Assembly (NCBI GenBank): GCA_947481685.1
Contig: CANKHA010000005.1
Location: 82,611 to 146,610, forward strand
Source of the DNA: Bradyrhizobiaceae bacterium
Lineage (GTDB): Bacteria; Pseudomonadota; Alphaproteobacteria; Rhizobiales; Xanthobacteraceae
DNA length: 64,000 bases
Direction of reading: 5' to 3'
Position 1 is the first letter of the stretch, and every line of letters begins with the position of its first letter. Below the pieces are notes generated by a model, which saw nothing but the letters and a program-made list of their open reading frames with translations, made no database searches and had not been told where the DNA came from. Of this stretch, positions 54,829 through 63,920 are shown one piece after another. A program made the position numbers and the translations under genes.

Positions 54829-55524
54829 ATGCTTCGTGTCACGGCTTTTTCCGTCCATATTCTCACTGCTTCCGGCGTGCTCTGGGGCCTGTTGGCCCTG
54901 ATGGCGGCCGTGCGCAACGACTGGACATGGATGTTCTGGTGGCTCGCGATCGCGCTTGTGGTCGATGCCATCGACGGGCCGATTGCACGGCGGCTGAAGG
55001 TTGCCGAACTGCTGCCGCAGTGGTCCGGAGACAGCCTCGATTTCGTGGTCGATTTTGTCACCTATGTCTTCGTGCCGGCCTATGCCATTGCCGCTGGCGG
55101 GCTGCTGCCGGACATGGTGGCTGTACCGCTTGGCGCGCTGGTCGCCATGACGGGTGCACTCTATTTCGCCGATACGTGCATGAAGATGTCGGATAATTGT
55201 TTTCGCGGCTTTCCGGTGCTGTGGAACGCTGCGGCGTTTTATCTGTTTCTGCTAAAGCCTGCGCCGTGGCTCGGTGCAGCGGGGATAGCGCTTCTGGTGG
55301 TCCTGACGTTTGTGTCGTTTCCTTTTATCCATCCGATCCGCGTGGTGCGCTGGCGCAAGATCACCTTGGTCCTTGGCGCCCTTGGCGCGGTGCTCGCGTT
55401 CACCACGCTTCTGTACGATCTCGATCCACCGTCTTTGGTCGCACTGGCGCTGATCGCGATTGGACTCTATTTCTGTGCCGCAGGACTGTTACAGCGCCTC
55501 TCGAGGGAGAATCTTCATGATTGA
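54829..55524 (+). CDS. pcs: Phosphatidylcholine synthase
   Basis: 231 residues with about eight TM helices. The CDP-alcohol phosphotransferase motif is DAIDGPIARRLKVAELLPQW followed by SGDSLDFVVDF (D-x2-D-G-x2-A-R ... G-x3-D-x3-D form). It condenses CDP-diacylglycerol with choline, the one-step route of host-associated bacteria. CFRGFPVLWNAAAFYLFLL is characteristic of Pcs. terC starts 8 bp before its stop, in another frame. Confidence 0.95.
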   Translation: MLRVTAFSVHILTASGVLWGLLALMAAVRNDWTWMFWWLAIALVVDAIDGPIARRLKVAELLPQWSGDSLDFVVDFVTYVFVPAYAIAAGGLLPDMVAVPLGALVAMTGALYFADTCMKMSDNCFRGFPVLWNAAAFYLFLLKPAPWLGAAGIALLVVLTFVSFPFIHPIRVVRWRKITLVLGALGAVLAFTTLLYDLDPPSLVALALIAIGLYFCAAGLLQRLSRENLHD

Positions 55525-56233
55525 GCTTTTGTACGACCCGCACGCCTGGGCGGCGCTGGTGACCTTGACGGTCCTGGAAATCGTGCTCGGCATTGACAAT
55601 CTGGTTTTCATCTCGGTGCTCGTGTCGCGCTGCGAACCCAAAGAGGCGGAGCGGGCCCGCAAGATCGGGCTGTCGTTAGCGCTTGTCTTCAGGATTGGGC
55701 TTCTTTTCACGCTCACGAAGCTGATGAAGCTGAGCGCTCCATTATTCACGGTGTTTGGCAACGCGATTTCCTGGCGAGACATCATTCTGATCGGCGGCGG
55801 TTTGTTCCTAATGGCCAAAGCGACCCATGAGATTCATAATGAGATCGAACCGAACGAGACCGAAGGCAAGGTTGCCGTTGCCCAATCCTTTTTCTGGGTG
55901 GTGGTACAGCTCATTGCCATCGATTTGGTGTTTTCCGTCGATTCCATCGTCACCGCCATCGGCATGGCGGAAGACATCGAGGTCATGGTTGCCGCGGTGA
56001 TCATTGCGATGATCGTGATGTATGTCGCTTCCGGACCTGTCAGCTCTTTCGTGACGAAGCATCCGACAACGAAAGTGCTCGCACTTGCCTTCTTACTGCT
56101 GATCGGCGTTGCGCTCATCGCCGATGGTTTCGAATTCCACATCCCGCGCGGATACATTTATTTCGCGATGGTCTTCGCGGGGGCTGTCGAGCTGTTCAAT
56201 GTGATCGCCGCGCGCAGGCGCAAGGCGCACTAA
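55517..56233 (+). CDS. TerC-family membrane protein
   Basis: 238 residues from ATG 55517, overlapping the pcs stop by 8 bp. TVLEIVLGIDNLVFISVLVS and IDLVFSVDSIVTAIGM are the two Asp-containing family motifs, within about seven TM helices. TerC proteins are linked to tellurite resistance and metal (manganese) export. Overlap with pcs implies co-translation, perhaps to support membrane homeostasis. Confidence 0.9.
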   Translation: MIELLYDPHAWAALVTLTVLEIVLGIDNLVFISVLVSRCEPKEAERARKIGLSLALVFRIGLLFTLTKLMKLSAPLFTVFGNAISWRDIILIGGGLFLMAKATHEIHNEIEPNETEGKVAVAQSFFWVVVQLIAIDLVFSVDSIVTAIGMAEDIEVMVAAVIIAMIVMYVASGPVSSFVTKHPTTKVLALAFLLLIGVALIADGFEFHIPRGYIYFAMVFAGAVELFNVIAARRRKAH

Positions 56234-56253
56234 CGTTTAGGGAGTCTGTGGAG

Positions 56254-57228
56254 ATGGTTGCAGCAATTCGCGTGCACAACGTTGGCGGCCCCGAGGTCAT
56301 GGTACCGGAGGACGTCGATGTCGGCGCGCCTGGCCCCGGCCAGATTCGCATCAAGCAGCACGCCTGCGGCATCAACTTCATCGATACCTATTACCGGACC
56401 GGCCTTTACGCCGCGCCGAAGCTCCCATTTATTCCCGGCAACGAAGCGGCCGGAGATGTGGTGGCGGTTGGCGAGGACGTAAAGGATTTCAACGTCGGCG
56501 ATCGCGTAACCTACAACGTCACGCTCGGAAGTTACGCGGCGGAACGACTGCTGCCAGCCGAGCGCGCGATCAAATTACCCGTAGGCATTTCGTACGAGCA
56601 GGCCGCCGGGATGATGCTGAAAGGCATGACCGCGCGTTATCTTATACGGCGCACTTACAAGGTTGAAAAAGGCACGACCCTGCTCATGCATGCCGCGGCC
56701 GGCGGCGTCGGCCTTATCATTTCCCAATGGGCTGCCTCGCTCGGCGCGACCGTCATCGGAACCGTCGGTTCGAAGGAAAAGGCGGAACTCGCCAAAGCCA
56801 ACGGCTGCCATCACGTTATTCTTTATCGTGATGAGGACTTCGTTGCGCGGGTAAAGGAGGTCATGGGCGGCAAGCTTTGCGATGTGGTCTACGACGGCGT
56901 AGGCAAGGATACGTTTCCCGGCTCGCTCGACTGCCTCCGGCCGCTCGGCATGTTCGCCACCTTCGGCAACGCGTCTGGCCCCGTGCCTGCGTTCAATCCC
57001 CTGCTGTTGCTGCAAAAGGGTTCGCTGTTCATGACGCGGCCAACGCTTGTGCATTACACGGCAACGCGCGCCGATTTGCTCGATTGTGCCAACGATCTGT
57101 TCGACGCGGTCAAGAGCGGCGCGGTGAAAATCCCTGTGAACCAGAAATATCCGCTGAAGGACGCTGCGAAGGCGCACCAGGATCTCGAAGGCCGCCATAC
57201 CACCGGCTCTTCGATCCTGGTGGTCTAG
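56254..57228 (+). CDS. Quinone oxidoreductase, QOR-type
   Basis: 324 residues from ATG 56254 (agggagtct ahead). GROES-like N-terminal domain (PGNEAAGDVVAVGEDVKDFN), then an NADPH Rossmann segment TTLLMHAAAGGVGLIISQWA and VIGTVGSKEKAELAKANGCH. It lacks the zinc ligands of alcohol dehydrogenases, as expected for QOR/zeta-crystallin enzymes, and reduces quinones or enones with NADPH. Its TAG stop lies within a palindromic repeat (57225). Confidence 0.9.
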   Translation: MVAAIRVHNVGGPEVMVPEDVDVGAPGPGQIRIKQHACGINFIDTYYRTGLYAAPKLPFIPGNEAAGDVVAVGEDVKDFNVGDRVTYNVTLGSYAAERLLPAERAIKLPVGISYEQAAGMMLKGMTARYLIRRTYKVEKGTTLLMHAAAGGVGLIISQWAASLGATVIGTVGSKEKAELAKANGCHHVILYRDEDFVARVKEVMGGKLCDVVYDGVGKDTFPGSLDCLRPLGMFATFGNASGPVPAFNPLLLLQKGSLFMTRPTLVHYTATRADLLDCANDLFDAVKSGAVKIPVNQKYPLKDAAKAHQDLEGRHTTGSSILVV

Positions 57229-57273
57229 AGCGCAATCCGGCGAAGTGGGAACCGGTTCGCCGCAAGATTGCGC
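57225..57273. repeat. CTAG-ended dispersed palindromic repeat, copy 2
   Basis: The same element as at 29552-29602, in the opposite orientation: CTAGAGCGCAATCCGGCGAA, GTGGGAACCGGTTCGCCGC, AAGATTGCGC. The CTAG end carries the TAG stop (57226-57228) of the quinone oxidoreductase. A second CTAG-based palindrome follows at 57288. Confidence 0.8.
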
Positions 57274-57287
57274 GGCCAACTAAGGAA

Positions 57288-57326
57288 TCTAGAGTCTGAT
57301 CCGATTGAATAGGATCAGACTCTAGA
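57288..57326. terminator. 15-bp palindrome between qor-like gene and bioD
   Basis: Arms 57288-57302 (TCTAGAGTCTGATCC) and 57312-57326 are perfect inverted copies with a 9-nt loop. It holds the stop codon of bioD (57322-57324) and lies where both converging transcripts end. No clear T run, so it may be a repeat used as a terminator. Confidence 0.7.
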
Positions 57327-57996
57327 GCAGGGCGGCGAGCGCCGCAAAGGCGGGATGTGTCTGCGTGCCGGACGCAAGCCGGGGCAGCGGGATTACGTCG
57401 ATCAAATCTCCGAAACGGTTGATGCTCGCAACGGTCTCCTGGAGCGATACGACGCTGCCCGGTGTCTCACTGACAACGATGGCCGCCGTCGTCAGGTTTC
57501 TCTGCGTGATGACATTGATCGCCGTCAGGGTGTGACTGATGGTGCCGAGATAGCTGCCCACCACCACAATCGACGGCACACGAAGCGCGGCGATCCAGTC
57601 CAGTACGGTGTGGCGATCGTCGATCGGAACCATGACTCCACCAACGCCTTCGATCAGGAGCAATTCGTCTTTACGCATCGCGCGCTGACAAAAATCGATG
57701 AGCGCGGTAAAATCAACGGAGCGGCCTTCGCGTTTTGCCGCGAGATCTGGCGCCACCGCAGCCTTGAAGCGCCAGGGGGAAATACGGGCGATCTCATCGG
57801 GATTGACAGGGCGCCCGAGTGCTTCCAGCAAAACCGCGGGATCGCTTCCTGCGGGCGCATCGACATCGAAGCCGCTGACCACGGGTTTGATCGCCGCGAC
57901 GGCGATGCTCGAAGCACGACAATGCCGGATCAAGCCAGCAGTGACGAACGTCTTGCCGATGTCCGTTCCGCTGGATGTGACGAAGACAGCCGGCAC
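57322..57996 (-). CDS. bioD: Dethiobiotin synthetase
   Basis: 224 residues from GTG 57996. P-loop TSSGTDIGKTFVTAGLIRH, then VAAIKPVVSGFDVDAP with the essential Lys, LLIEGVGGVMVPIDD and GTISHTLTAINVITQRNL. It closes the ureido ring of dethiobiotin from 7,8-diaminopelargonate, CO2 and ATP. It starts 3 bp after the bioF stop, so bioF-bioD is an operon. Confidence 0.96.
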   Translation of the reverse strand: MPAVFVTSSGTDIGKTFVTAGLIRHCRASSIAVAAIKPVVSGFDVDAPAGSDPAVLLEALGRPVNPDEIARISPWRFKAAVAPDLAAKREGRSVDFTALIDFCQRAMRKDELLLIEGVGGVMVPIDDRHTVLDWIAALRVPSIVVVGSYLGTISHTLTAINVITQRNLTTAAIVVSETPGSVVSLQETVASINRFGDLIDVIPLPRLASGTQTHPAFAALAALL

Positions 57997-57999
57997 GGC

Positions 58000-59193
58000 T
58001 CAGTGGCCCAGCACGCGGGTACGCACGATGTCTGCAAGCCGTTCGATTTCCGCTGAAGGATGCATGGCGCTGAAGGTCAGCCGCAGGCGCGACGTGCCGG
58101 CGGGAACCGTCGGCGGACGGATGGCGATGACCGCGAAACCTTCGTCTTCCAGCAGCCGCGACGCCGCGAGCGCTTTTTGCTCGTCGCCGATGATCACTGG
58201 GACGATGGTGCTGGTGGCATCCGGCAAGCCGACGCGGCGCGTGAAGGCTATGGCATTCTGCATCGGCCGCGCGATGGTCTCCGGCTCGTTTTCGATCACG
58301 TCGATGGCGGCAATGGCGGCTGCCGCAATGGCGGGTGGCAGGCCGGTGGAATAGACGAAGGTGCGCGCGCGATTTTTTATCAGCTCGATCACCGGGCGGG
58401 AGGCGCACAAATAGCCTCCGTAGCCACCAATCGCCTTCGACAACGTCCCCATTTGCAGCGAAACGTCCGCCTTTGCTCCGGTGGCGAAGCTCGAACCACG
58501 GCCGTTGCCGAGCACACCGACGCCGTGGGCATCGTCGGACATTAACCAGGCATCGTAACGACGCGCCAGTTCGCCCAGTTCAGAGAGCGGCGCGAGATCG
58601 CCATCCATGGAAAACACCCCATCGGTCGCGATCAGTGCGCGCGGGTGATTGCCGCGATGCTCCGTGAGCAACTCCCCGGCGTGTCGGACATCGTTGTGAC
58701 GGAAAGTCAGCATCTTGCCGCGCGTCAGCCGCGCGCCAGCCCACAGGCAGGCGTGTGCCAGTTCATCGAGAAGCACGAGATCGTCGCTGCCGATCAGGCT
58801 TGGAATGATGCCGGCATTCGCCAGGTAGCCCGAGCCAAAAACGGCGCACGCCTCGGTACCTTTCAGACGTGCCAGCCGCGTTTCCAGCTCGGCGAAAAGG
58901 GGATGATTGCCAGTCACCAGCCGTGACGCCCCCGAACCCGCGCCATAACGGTTCAGCGCGGCCATGGCCGCCTTTTTGACCGCCGGATGGTGCGAGAGAT
59001 TGAGGTAGTCGTTGCAGGAGAAAGACAGCAGCCGCCGCCCGTTACGGGTGATCCAGAGGCCGTCCTCGCGGTCGGTTTCGGCCAGCGTCCGGCGCAAATG
59101 CCCGCGCTCCAGTTCGGCGAGTTTGTCGCTGGCGAACCGGTCGAGAGAGGACATACTTTGCGTGCCGCGCGGGGTGGAAGATAAGTCGTTCAT
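58000..59193 (-). CDS. bioF: 8-amino-7-oxononanoate synthase
   Basis: 397 residues from ATG 59193 (an inner ATG at 59154 gives MSSLDRF, closer to other BioF starts). NDYLNLSHHPAVKKAAM, FGSGYLANAGIIPSL, DELAHACLWAG and the PLP lysine in MGTLSKAIGGYGGYL. It condenses pimeloyl-ACP/CoA with alanine, the first ring-forming step of biotin synthesis. Followed by bioD; divergent from bioA, 41 bp apart. Confidence 0.96.
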   Translation of the reverse strand: MNDLSSTPRGTQSMSSLDRFASDKLAELERGHLRRTLAETDREDGLWITRNGRRLLSFSCNDYLNLSHHPAVKKAAMAALNRYGAGSGASRLVTGNHPLFAELETRLARLKGTEACAVFGSGYLANAGIIPSLIGSDDLVLLDELAHACLWAGARLTRGKMLTFRHNDVRHAGELLTEHRGNHPRALIATDGVFSMDGDLAPLSELGELARRYDAWLMSDDAHGVGVLGNGRGSSFATGAKADVSLQMGTLSKAIGGYGGYLCASRPVIELIKNRARTFVYSTGLPPAIAAAAIAAIDVIENEPETIARPMQNAIAFTRRVGLPDATSTIVPVIIGDEQKALAASRLLEDEGFAVIAIRPPTVPAGTSRLRLTFSAMHPSAEIERLADIVRTRVLGH

Positions 59194-59234
59194 CGGCTAT
59201 CGGTTCGCCTGCGTTACGGAAACAGAATGCATCA

Positions 59235-60518
59235 ATGAGCAGCAGGGCGCCAGACGACAAGACCGGCTCGCATGACTGGCTTGCGCAGGGCTTGCCGCAT
59301 GTCTGGCTGCCCTATGCGCAGATGAAAACGGCTGCGCCGCCTTTGCCGGTGGTGCGTACCGAAGGCTGCCGCATCATCCTTGCCGACGGGCGGGAATTGA
59401 TCGACGGCGTCGCGTCCTGGTGGACCGCCTGTCACGGCTACAATCATCCGCATATCCGAAAGGCCGTCGAGCGACAGCTCGCGACGATGCCGCATGTGAT
59501 GTTCGGCGGGCTCGCGCATGAACAGCCACTGACGCTGGCGCGGCGGCTGGCCGCGCTGTTGCCGGGCGACCTCGACCGCGTGTTCTTCTCCGAATCGGGT
59601 TCGGTCGCAGTCGAAGTTGCGCTGAAGATGGCGGTGCAATTCTGGATCAACCGCGGCCAGCCGAACCGGCGCAAATTCGTCGCATTCAAAGATGGCTATC
59701 ACGGCGACACTACCGGTGCGATGGCGGTCTGCGATCCGGAGGAGGGGATGCATGCGCTCTTCCGCGGATTGCTGCCGGAGCATCTGATTGTCGCTCTGCC
59801 GCGCGACGAAGAAACCACCCTCGCGTTCGAACGCGTACTTGAACGGCATAGCGACGAGATTGCCGGCATCATCACCGAGCCGCTGGTGCAGGGGGCGGGT
59901 GGGATGAAATTCCACGAGCCGATCGTGTTGCAGCGCCTGCGTCAGGCGGCGGACCGTCATGATCTGCTTTTGATCTTCGACGAAATTTTTACCGGATTCG
60001 GTCGCACGGGAACAATGTTCGCCTGCGAAGCAGCGGGTGTCATCCCGGACATCATAACGCTGTCAAAAGCGTTGACTGGCGGGACGCTTCCGCTGGCCGC
60101 AACGGTGGCGCAGCGCAAGGTGTTCGAAGCCTTCTGGTCGGACGACCCGAAGAAGGCGCTGATGCACGGCCCGACCTACATGGGCAATGCGCTCGCCTGC
60201 GCGGCAGCCAACGCCTCGCTCGATCTGTTTGAATGCGAACCACGGCTGGCGCAGGTTGCCAAAATCGCCACCGGGCTTGAAGCCGGGCTCGCGCCCTGCC
60301 GTGGCCTGCCGGGCGTGAAGGATGTGCGCGTAAAGGGCGCCATCGGCGTCGTCGAGATGCAAGGGATCGCCGATCTCCACGCGCTACGCGCGCGTTTTGT
60401 CGAGGAGGGGGTTTTCATCAGGCCTTTTGGCAATGTCGTGTATCTAACGCCTTCCTTCACGATCACGGAAGATGAATTGGCCAGGGTGACCGGCGCAATC
60501 GTGAAGGTTCTGGAATAG
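59235..60518 (+). CDS. bioA: Adenosylmethionine-8-amino-7-oxononanoate aminotransferase
   Basis: 427 residues. WLPYAQMKTAAPPLPVVRTE, ELIDGVASWWTACHGYNHPH, FFSESGSVAVEVALKMAVQF and LIFDEIFTGFGRTGTMFAC are BioA hallmarks, with the PLP Lys in ITLSKALTGGTLPLAATV. Converts KAPA to diaminopelargonate using SAM as donor. Divergent from bioF with only 41 bp between starts; no BioR-type TTATmtATAA box is visible. bioB is not in the window. Confidence 0.97.
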   Translation: MSSRAPDDKTGSHDWLAQGLPHVWLPYAQMKTAAPPLPVVRTEGCRIILADGRELIDGVASWWTACHGYNHPHIRKAVERQLATMPHVMFGGLAHEQPLTLARRLAALLPGDLDRVFFSESGSVAVEVALKMAVQFWINRGQPNRRKFVAFKDGYHGDTTGAMAVCDPEEGMHALFRGLLPEHLIVALPRDEETTLAFERVLERHSDEIAGIITEPLVQGAGGMKFHEPIVLQRLRQAADRHDLLLIFDEIFTGFGRTGTMFACEAAGVIPDIITLSKALTGGTLPLAATVAQRKVFEAFWSDDPKKALMHGPTYMGNALACAAANASLDLFECEPRLAQVAKIATGLEAGLAPCRGLPGVKDVRVKGAIGVVEMQGIADLHALRARFVEEGVFIRPFGNVVYLTPSFTITEDELARVTGAIVKVLE

Positions 60519-60541
60519 ATTGCAACAACGATAGGTGATGC

Positions 60542-60883
60542 ATGTCGGATGATGTCAGGGTGGTGATGAGGCTCAGGGCCAAGGCGGAAACCGTCGAACA
60601 ATTGAAGCAAGTGCTCTTCGACCTGTCGTCCGCTTCCAGCAAGGAAGATGGCTGTCATTCCTACAAGGTATTTCTGAACCAGAGCGATCCGCTCGATCTG
60701 GTTCTGTACGAAACATGGCGCGATCAGGCATCTGTTGACGCGCATCTGACGACCGCGCATGTGCAGCAGGCTTTCGCCAAGGGATTGCTTTTGCTCGATG
60801 GGACGCCAGACCGGCAGGTCTATACGGCGATCGACCGGCATATCAACCGGCCGGGCGAGATCAAGATTAGCAGTACGCCCTAG
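60542..60883 (+). CDS. Antibiotic-biosynthesis-monooxygenase (ABM)-fold protein
   Basis: 113 residues: [60 protein letters not shown] then [13 protein letters not shown]. The strand-helix pattern with [16 protein letters not shown] is the dimeric alpha-beta ABM fold. Such proteins oxidise quinols or handle reactive carbonyls without cofactor. Substrate unknown. It lies 23 bp after bioA and its stop overlaps the convergent rimO stop by 4 bp. Confidence 0.8.
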   Translation: MSDDVRVVMRLRAKAETVEQLKQVLFDLSSASSKEDGCHSYKVFLNQSDPLDLVLYETWRDQASVDAHLTTAHVQQAFAKGLLLLDGTPDRQVYTAIDRHINRPGEIKISSTP

Positions 60884-62241
60884 AATCCGACAACGCTGCC
60901 GTGCAGATCGTAGGCGTCGGCGCGTTCGATCTTTGCGGTGACGATCTCGCCGACCTTTAACGGCCGGCGGCTCGAGACATAGGCGTTGCCGTCGATCTCT
61001 GGCGCATCGCCTTTGGTGCGTCCCCTGGAAACCGTCGGGCCGACCTCATCGATGATGATCTGCTGGCGGGTGCCGACTTTCTGCTTCAGCCGCCGCGCGG
61101 AGATTGCCTGCTGCTTCTGCATGAAGCGGTGATAGCGCTCGGCCTTCACTTCTTCCGGCACCGCATCGCCAAGACCGTTGGCGACCGCGCCTTTCACCGC
61201 CTCGTATTTGAAGCAGCCGACGCGGTCGAGCGACGCTTCGTCCAGCCAGTCGAGCAGGAACTGGAAGTCCTGCTCGGTCTCGCCCGGGAAGCCGACGATG
61301 AAGGTCGAGCGCAGCGTCAGCGGAGGGCAGATCTCCCGCCAGCGCGCAATACGATCGAGGTTTTTTTCCTGCGCGGCGGGCCGCTTCATCCGGCGCAGCA
61401 CATCCGGGCTTGCATGCTGGAAAGGGATATCGAGATAGGGCAGCACCTTGCCCTCGGCCATCAGTCCAATGACCTCGTCCACATGCGGATAAGGGTAGAC
61501 GTAGTGCAGTCGCACCCAGGCGCCGAGCTCGCCTAGTTCGCGGGTGAGGTCGAGGAATTTCGCGCGAACCTCGCGGTCCTTCCACGGGCTGGCAGCGTAT
61601 TTGATGTCGAGGCCGTAGGCGGAGGTGTCCTGCGAGATGATCAGGAGCTCCTTCACCCCGGCGGTAACCAGCTTCTCCGCCTCGCGCAGCACATCGTTGG
61701 CCGGGCGCGAGACCAGGTCGCCTCGCAGCGACGGGATAATGCAGAAGGTGCAGCGATTGTTACAACCCTCTGAAATCTTGAGATAAGCGTAGTGCCGCGG
61801 CGTCAGTTTGATGCCTTCCGGCGGCACCAGATCCAAAAAAGGATCGTGCTTTGGCGGCACGGCCTTGTGCACGGCGGCCAGCACGCTCTCATATTGTTGC
61901 GGCCCGGTGACCGCCAATACGGAAGGGTAGCGTTCGGTAATGCTCTCGGGCTCGGCGCCCATACAGCCAGTGACGATGACTTTGCCGTTGACGGCCAGCG
62001 CTTCGCCGATGGAGGCGAGCGACTCCTCCTTGGCGCTGTCGAGGAAGCCGCAGGTATTCACCACCACGAGATCGGCGCCCTCATGCTGGCGGGAGAGTTC
62101 ATAACCCTCGGCGCGCAGGCGGGTGATAATGCGTTCGCTATCGACCAGCGCCTTGGGGCAGCCGAGCGAGACGAAGCTGATTTTCGGCGCCGGCGCCGGA
62201 TCGGCTGCAGGTGCGGGACTAATGACGGTTTCCGTGGACAT
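60880..62241 (-). CDS. rimO: Ribosomal protein S12 methylthiotransferase
   Basis: 453 residues. UPF0004 domain with [14 protein letters not shown] and [17 protein letters not shown] (first Fe-S cluster), radical-SAM motif [20 protein letters not shown], and a C-terminal TRAM domain. It attaches a methylthio group to Asp of ribosomal protein S12. Motif order is complete and the length is normal. Stop shared with the ABM-fold gene (CTAG). Confidence 0.97.
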   Translation of the reverse strand: MSTETVISPAPAADPAPAPKISFVSLGCPKALVDSERIITRLRAEGYELSRQHEGADLVVVNTCGFLDSAKEESLASIGEALAVNGKVIVTGCMGAEPESITERYPSVLAVTGPQQYESVLAAVHKAVPPKHDPFLDLVPPEGIKLTPRHYAYLKISEGCNNRCTFCIIPSLRGDLVSRPANDVLREAEKLVTAGVKELLIISQDTSAYGLDIKYAASPWKDREVRAKFLDLTRELGELGAWVRLHYVYPYPHVDEVIGLMAEGKVLPYLDIPFQHASPDVLRRMKRPAAQEKNLDRIARWREICPPLTLRSTFIVGFPGETEQDFQFLLDWLDEASLDRVGCFKYEAVKGAVANGLGDAVPEEVKAERYHRFMQKQQAISARRLKQKVGTRQQIIIDEVGPTVSRGRTKGDAPEIDGNAYVSSRRPLKVGEIVTAKIERADAYDLHGSVVGF

Positions 62242-62334
62242 GGGGGTAGGGGCTAACCGCCTTCGGTGGCGATATCAAGGAATTGCGTAAGCCGGGGGGC
62301 TTTCTGCTATCCTTTCCGGTAACCGGGAGCGGGA

Positions 62335-62658
62335 ATGATGAGACTGGTGCTGTTGCTTGCCGCGTTATTGCTGATGACGGGCCTTGGCTCGGCCCAGGCC
62401 GCGGATGCAGGCGTCTGGAGCAAGTCCGCCGCTGCGCCCGCGACCGTCTATCGGGTCATTCCCCGCAGCCCGGCCGCGGAACTGGTCTGGGCCGGCGATG
62501 CCTGCTGGCGCGGTTGCGCGCAGGATTGCGGCCGTCATCACCAGACCTGCCTTCAGGGCGATACTTCGGGAAATTGCATGGCCCAGAATGCAGCCTGCGA
62601 CCGGTTCTGTCAGCGCGAATGCCGCTTCTATGGCGGGCCGTTCCTGCCGTTCGATTAG
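62335..62658 (+). CDS. Small cysteine-rich exported protein
   Basis: 107 residues. Signal peptide LVLLLAALLLMTGLGSAQA; mature part holds a Cys framework: DACWRGCAQDCGRHHQTCLQ, GNCMAQNAACDRFCQREC. Eight cysteines in about 45 residues suggest a disulfide-knotted domain. No known match. Either of the two adjacent ATG codons (62335, 62338) fits gggagcggg. It shares a 4-bp stop overlap with the next gene. Confidence 0.7.
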   Translation: MMRLVLLLAALLLMTGLGSAQAADAGVWSKSAAAPATVYRVIPRSPAAELVWAGDACWRGCAQDCGRHHQTCLQGDTSGNCMAQNAACDRFCQRECRFYGGPFLPFD

Positions 62659-63428
62659 GGAATCTTCTCGAAGCCTGCTTTGTCCCAGACAGGTCTTGCG
62701 GCAGGCCCGGCGACAAATTTCAGAAAGTCTTTGGCCTCGTCCAGCGCGGCGACGTCTGTCGTCAATGCCGCCTCGAAAGTGGAATAGAGCTGCAGCGGCT
62801 CTGGCACCGGCCCGGCTAGCACCACGCCCGGGCTCGCCACCTCACTGATATTGTAGAAGCCGTATTGGATCTCGCCCTTGCGGATCGCCTCCTTGGAAGC
62901 CCCGAGGTTCATGATCTTGATCTTCGGCCGGATGGTGTCGAGGATTCCGGTGCTGGCGAGGATCCGTTCGGCCAGGGCACCGGAGAGAAAGCTTTCGTCG
63001 ATGCGGCGATAGGCGATCGATTTCGCCGCGAGCATCGCTTCGCGGAATTTCTCCGGGGTGGAAATGTCGGGCTTTGCCGCCCCCTCCTGCATTGCGAGAC
63101 CGATACCGACCCGCGCTAGCCTGACCCGGCTGCCGCCCTGGATGCGGCCAAGCTTTTGCTGCTCGTCCATCTCGGGCGATGACAGCACCATGACATCGAA
63201 GGTTTTGCCCGCCAGGCTCTTTTCGACGATGTCGGAAGCCACAACGGTCGATGTCAGTTCCCGTCCGGTGGCCTGGTACATCGCAGACAGCCCGGCGATG
63301 CTCGTGCGTACCGGCGCGACGCCAAACAGCTTCAACTCGGCAGCGGCCGCTGCGGCCGGCAAGAGAGCAAGCGAGGCGGCAATCCCGACAGCTGAGGCGA
63401 GGCACGCGAAACGCGGATGCTGATTCAT
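62655..63428 (-). CDS. ModA-like periplasmic binding protein
   Basis: 257 residues from ATG 63428. Signal peptide with VGIAASLALLPAAAAAAEL, then KLFGVAPVRTSIAGLSAMYQ, TFDVMVLSSPEMDEQQKLGR, and a C-terminal FLKFVAGPAARPVWDKAGFE. This order is that of molybdate-binding-type (ModA-like) solute-binding proteins. The DVMVLS motif fits but substrate is uncertain. No permease is nearby. Its stop is interlocked with the Cys-rich gene. Confidence 0.8.
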   Translation of the reverse strand: MNQHPRFACLASAVGIAASLALLPAAAAAAELKLFGVAPVRTSIAGLSAMYQATGRELTSTVVASDIVEKSLAGKTFDVMVLSSPEMDEQQKLGRIQGGSRVRLARVGIGLAMQEGAAKPDISTPEKFREAMLAAKSIAYRRIDESFLSGALAERILASTGILDTIRPKIKIMNLGASKEAIRKGEIQYGFYNISEVASPGVVLAGPVPEPLQLYSTFEAALTTDVAALDEAKDFLKFVAGPAARPVWDKAGFEKIP

Positions 63429-63541
63429 CGGTGAAATCTCCCTGGAGCGCTTCTCCCTTCTCGCGCGCCAGACATGCGCGTGGGAAAACTTGTGGCAGGC
63501 ACGCAAGTTCGAAGGTGCGATTAAGTACACAGCCGCAGGTC

Positions 63542-63631
63542 TGGCGGAAGGGGTGGGATTCGAACCCACGGTGGGCTTGCACCCACGGCGGTTTTCAAGA
63601 CCGCTGCCTTAAACCACTCGGCCACCCTTCC
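63542..63631 (-). tRNA. tRNA-Ser (anticodon UGA), CCA encoded
   Basis: 90 nt on the minus strand. The acceptor stem GGAAGGG pairs with CCCTTCC, anticodon loop CTTGAAA carries TGA, a long variable arm (CGTGGGTGCAAGCCCACG) is typical of class II tRNA-Ser, and the T arm ends GGTTCGAATCC. Discriminator G (63545) precedes genomic CCA (63542-63544). Confidence 0.97.
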
Positions 63632-63792
63632 AAGCCCTGAAATGCTTGGTTTCCTGCATCGGCTGAATGCCACCGGCAGGCCGTTTGCTACCGCTTTGCT
63701 ACCCTTTCGGCAGATCGGGCGCTAGTTCGGTCTCGCTTTGTACCAACGGCAGCGATTCTGAATAGGGGCTTATTCAGCCACCAGGATTGCCG

Positions 63793-63861
63793 CTGAGAGT
63801 CGCAAAGGAAAAGGGGGCCGAAGCCCCCTGTAATCAGTAGCGCCGCTGGGTGGACTCTCAG
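63793..63861. repeat. Nested inverted repeat left of the IS3 fragment
   Basis: CTGAGAGTC (63793-63801) and GACTCTCAG (63853-63861) enclose a 7-bp stem-loop at 63812-63829 (AGGGGGC/GCCCCCT, CGAA loop). Seen on the minus strand the inner hairpin ends in TTTT and may be the transposase terminator. It might mark an IS end, but no flanking target duplication could be confirmed. Confidence 0.45.
63812..63829 (-). terminator. Possible minus-strand terminator downstream of the transposase fragment
   Basis: Stem AGGGGGC/GCCCCCT with a 4-nt loop, followed on the minus strand by TTTTCC. It lies 92 bp beyond the transposase stop codon. Confidence 0.45.
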
Positions 63862-63920
63862 AGCTGGTCCCGGTTGTCTGAACAGATTCTCCGCGTCGAT
63901 AAGTGGAGCGTCTGCCGGGG

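Noticed and set aside
59194..59234. A BioR or BirA operator between bioF and bioA
   Set aside because: No matching palindrome in the 41 bp.
63684..63703. Tandem TTTGCTACC near tRNA-Ser as an attachment site
   Set aside because: It lies on the 5' side of the tRNA gene, whereas integrases normally use the 3' end; two 9-bp copies 2 bp apart are likely chance or promoter sequence.
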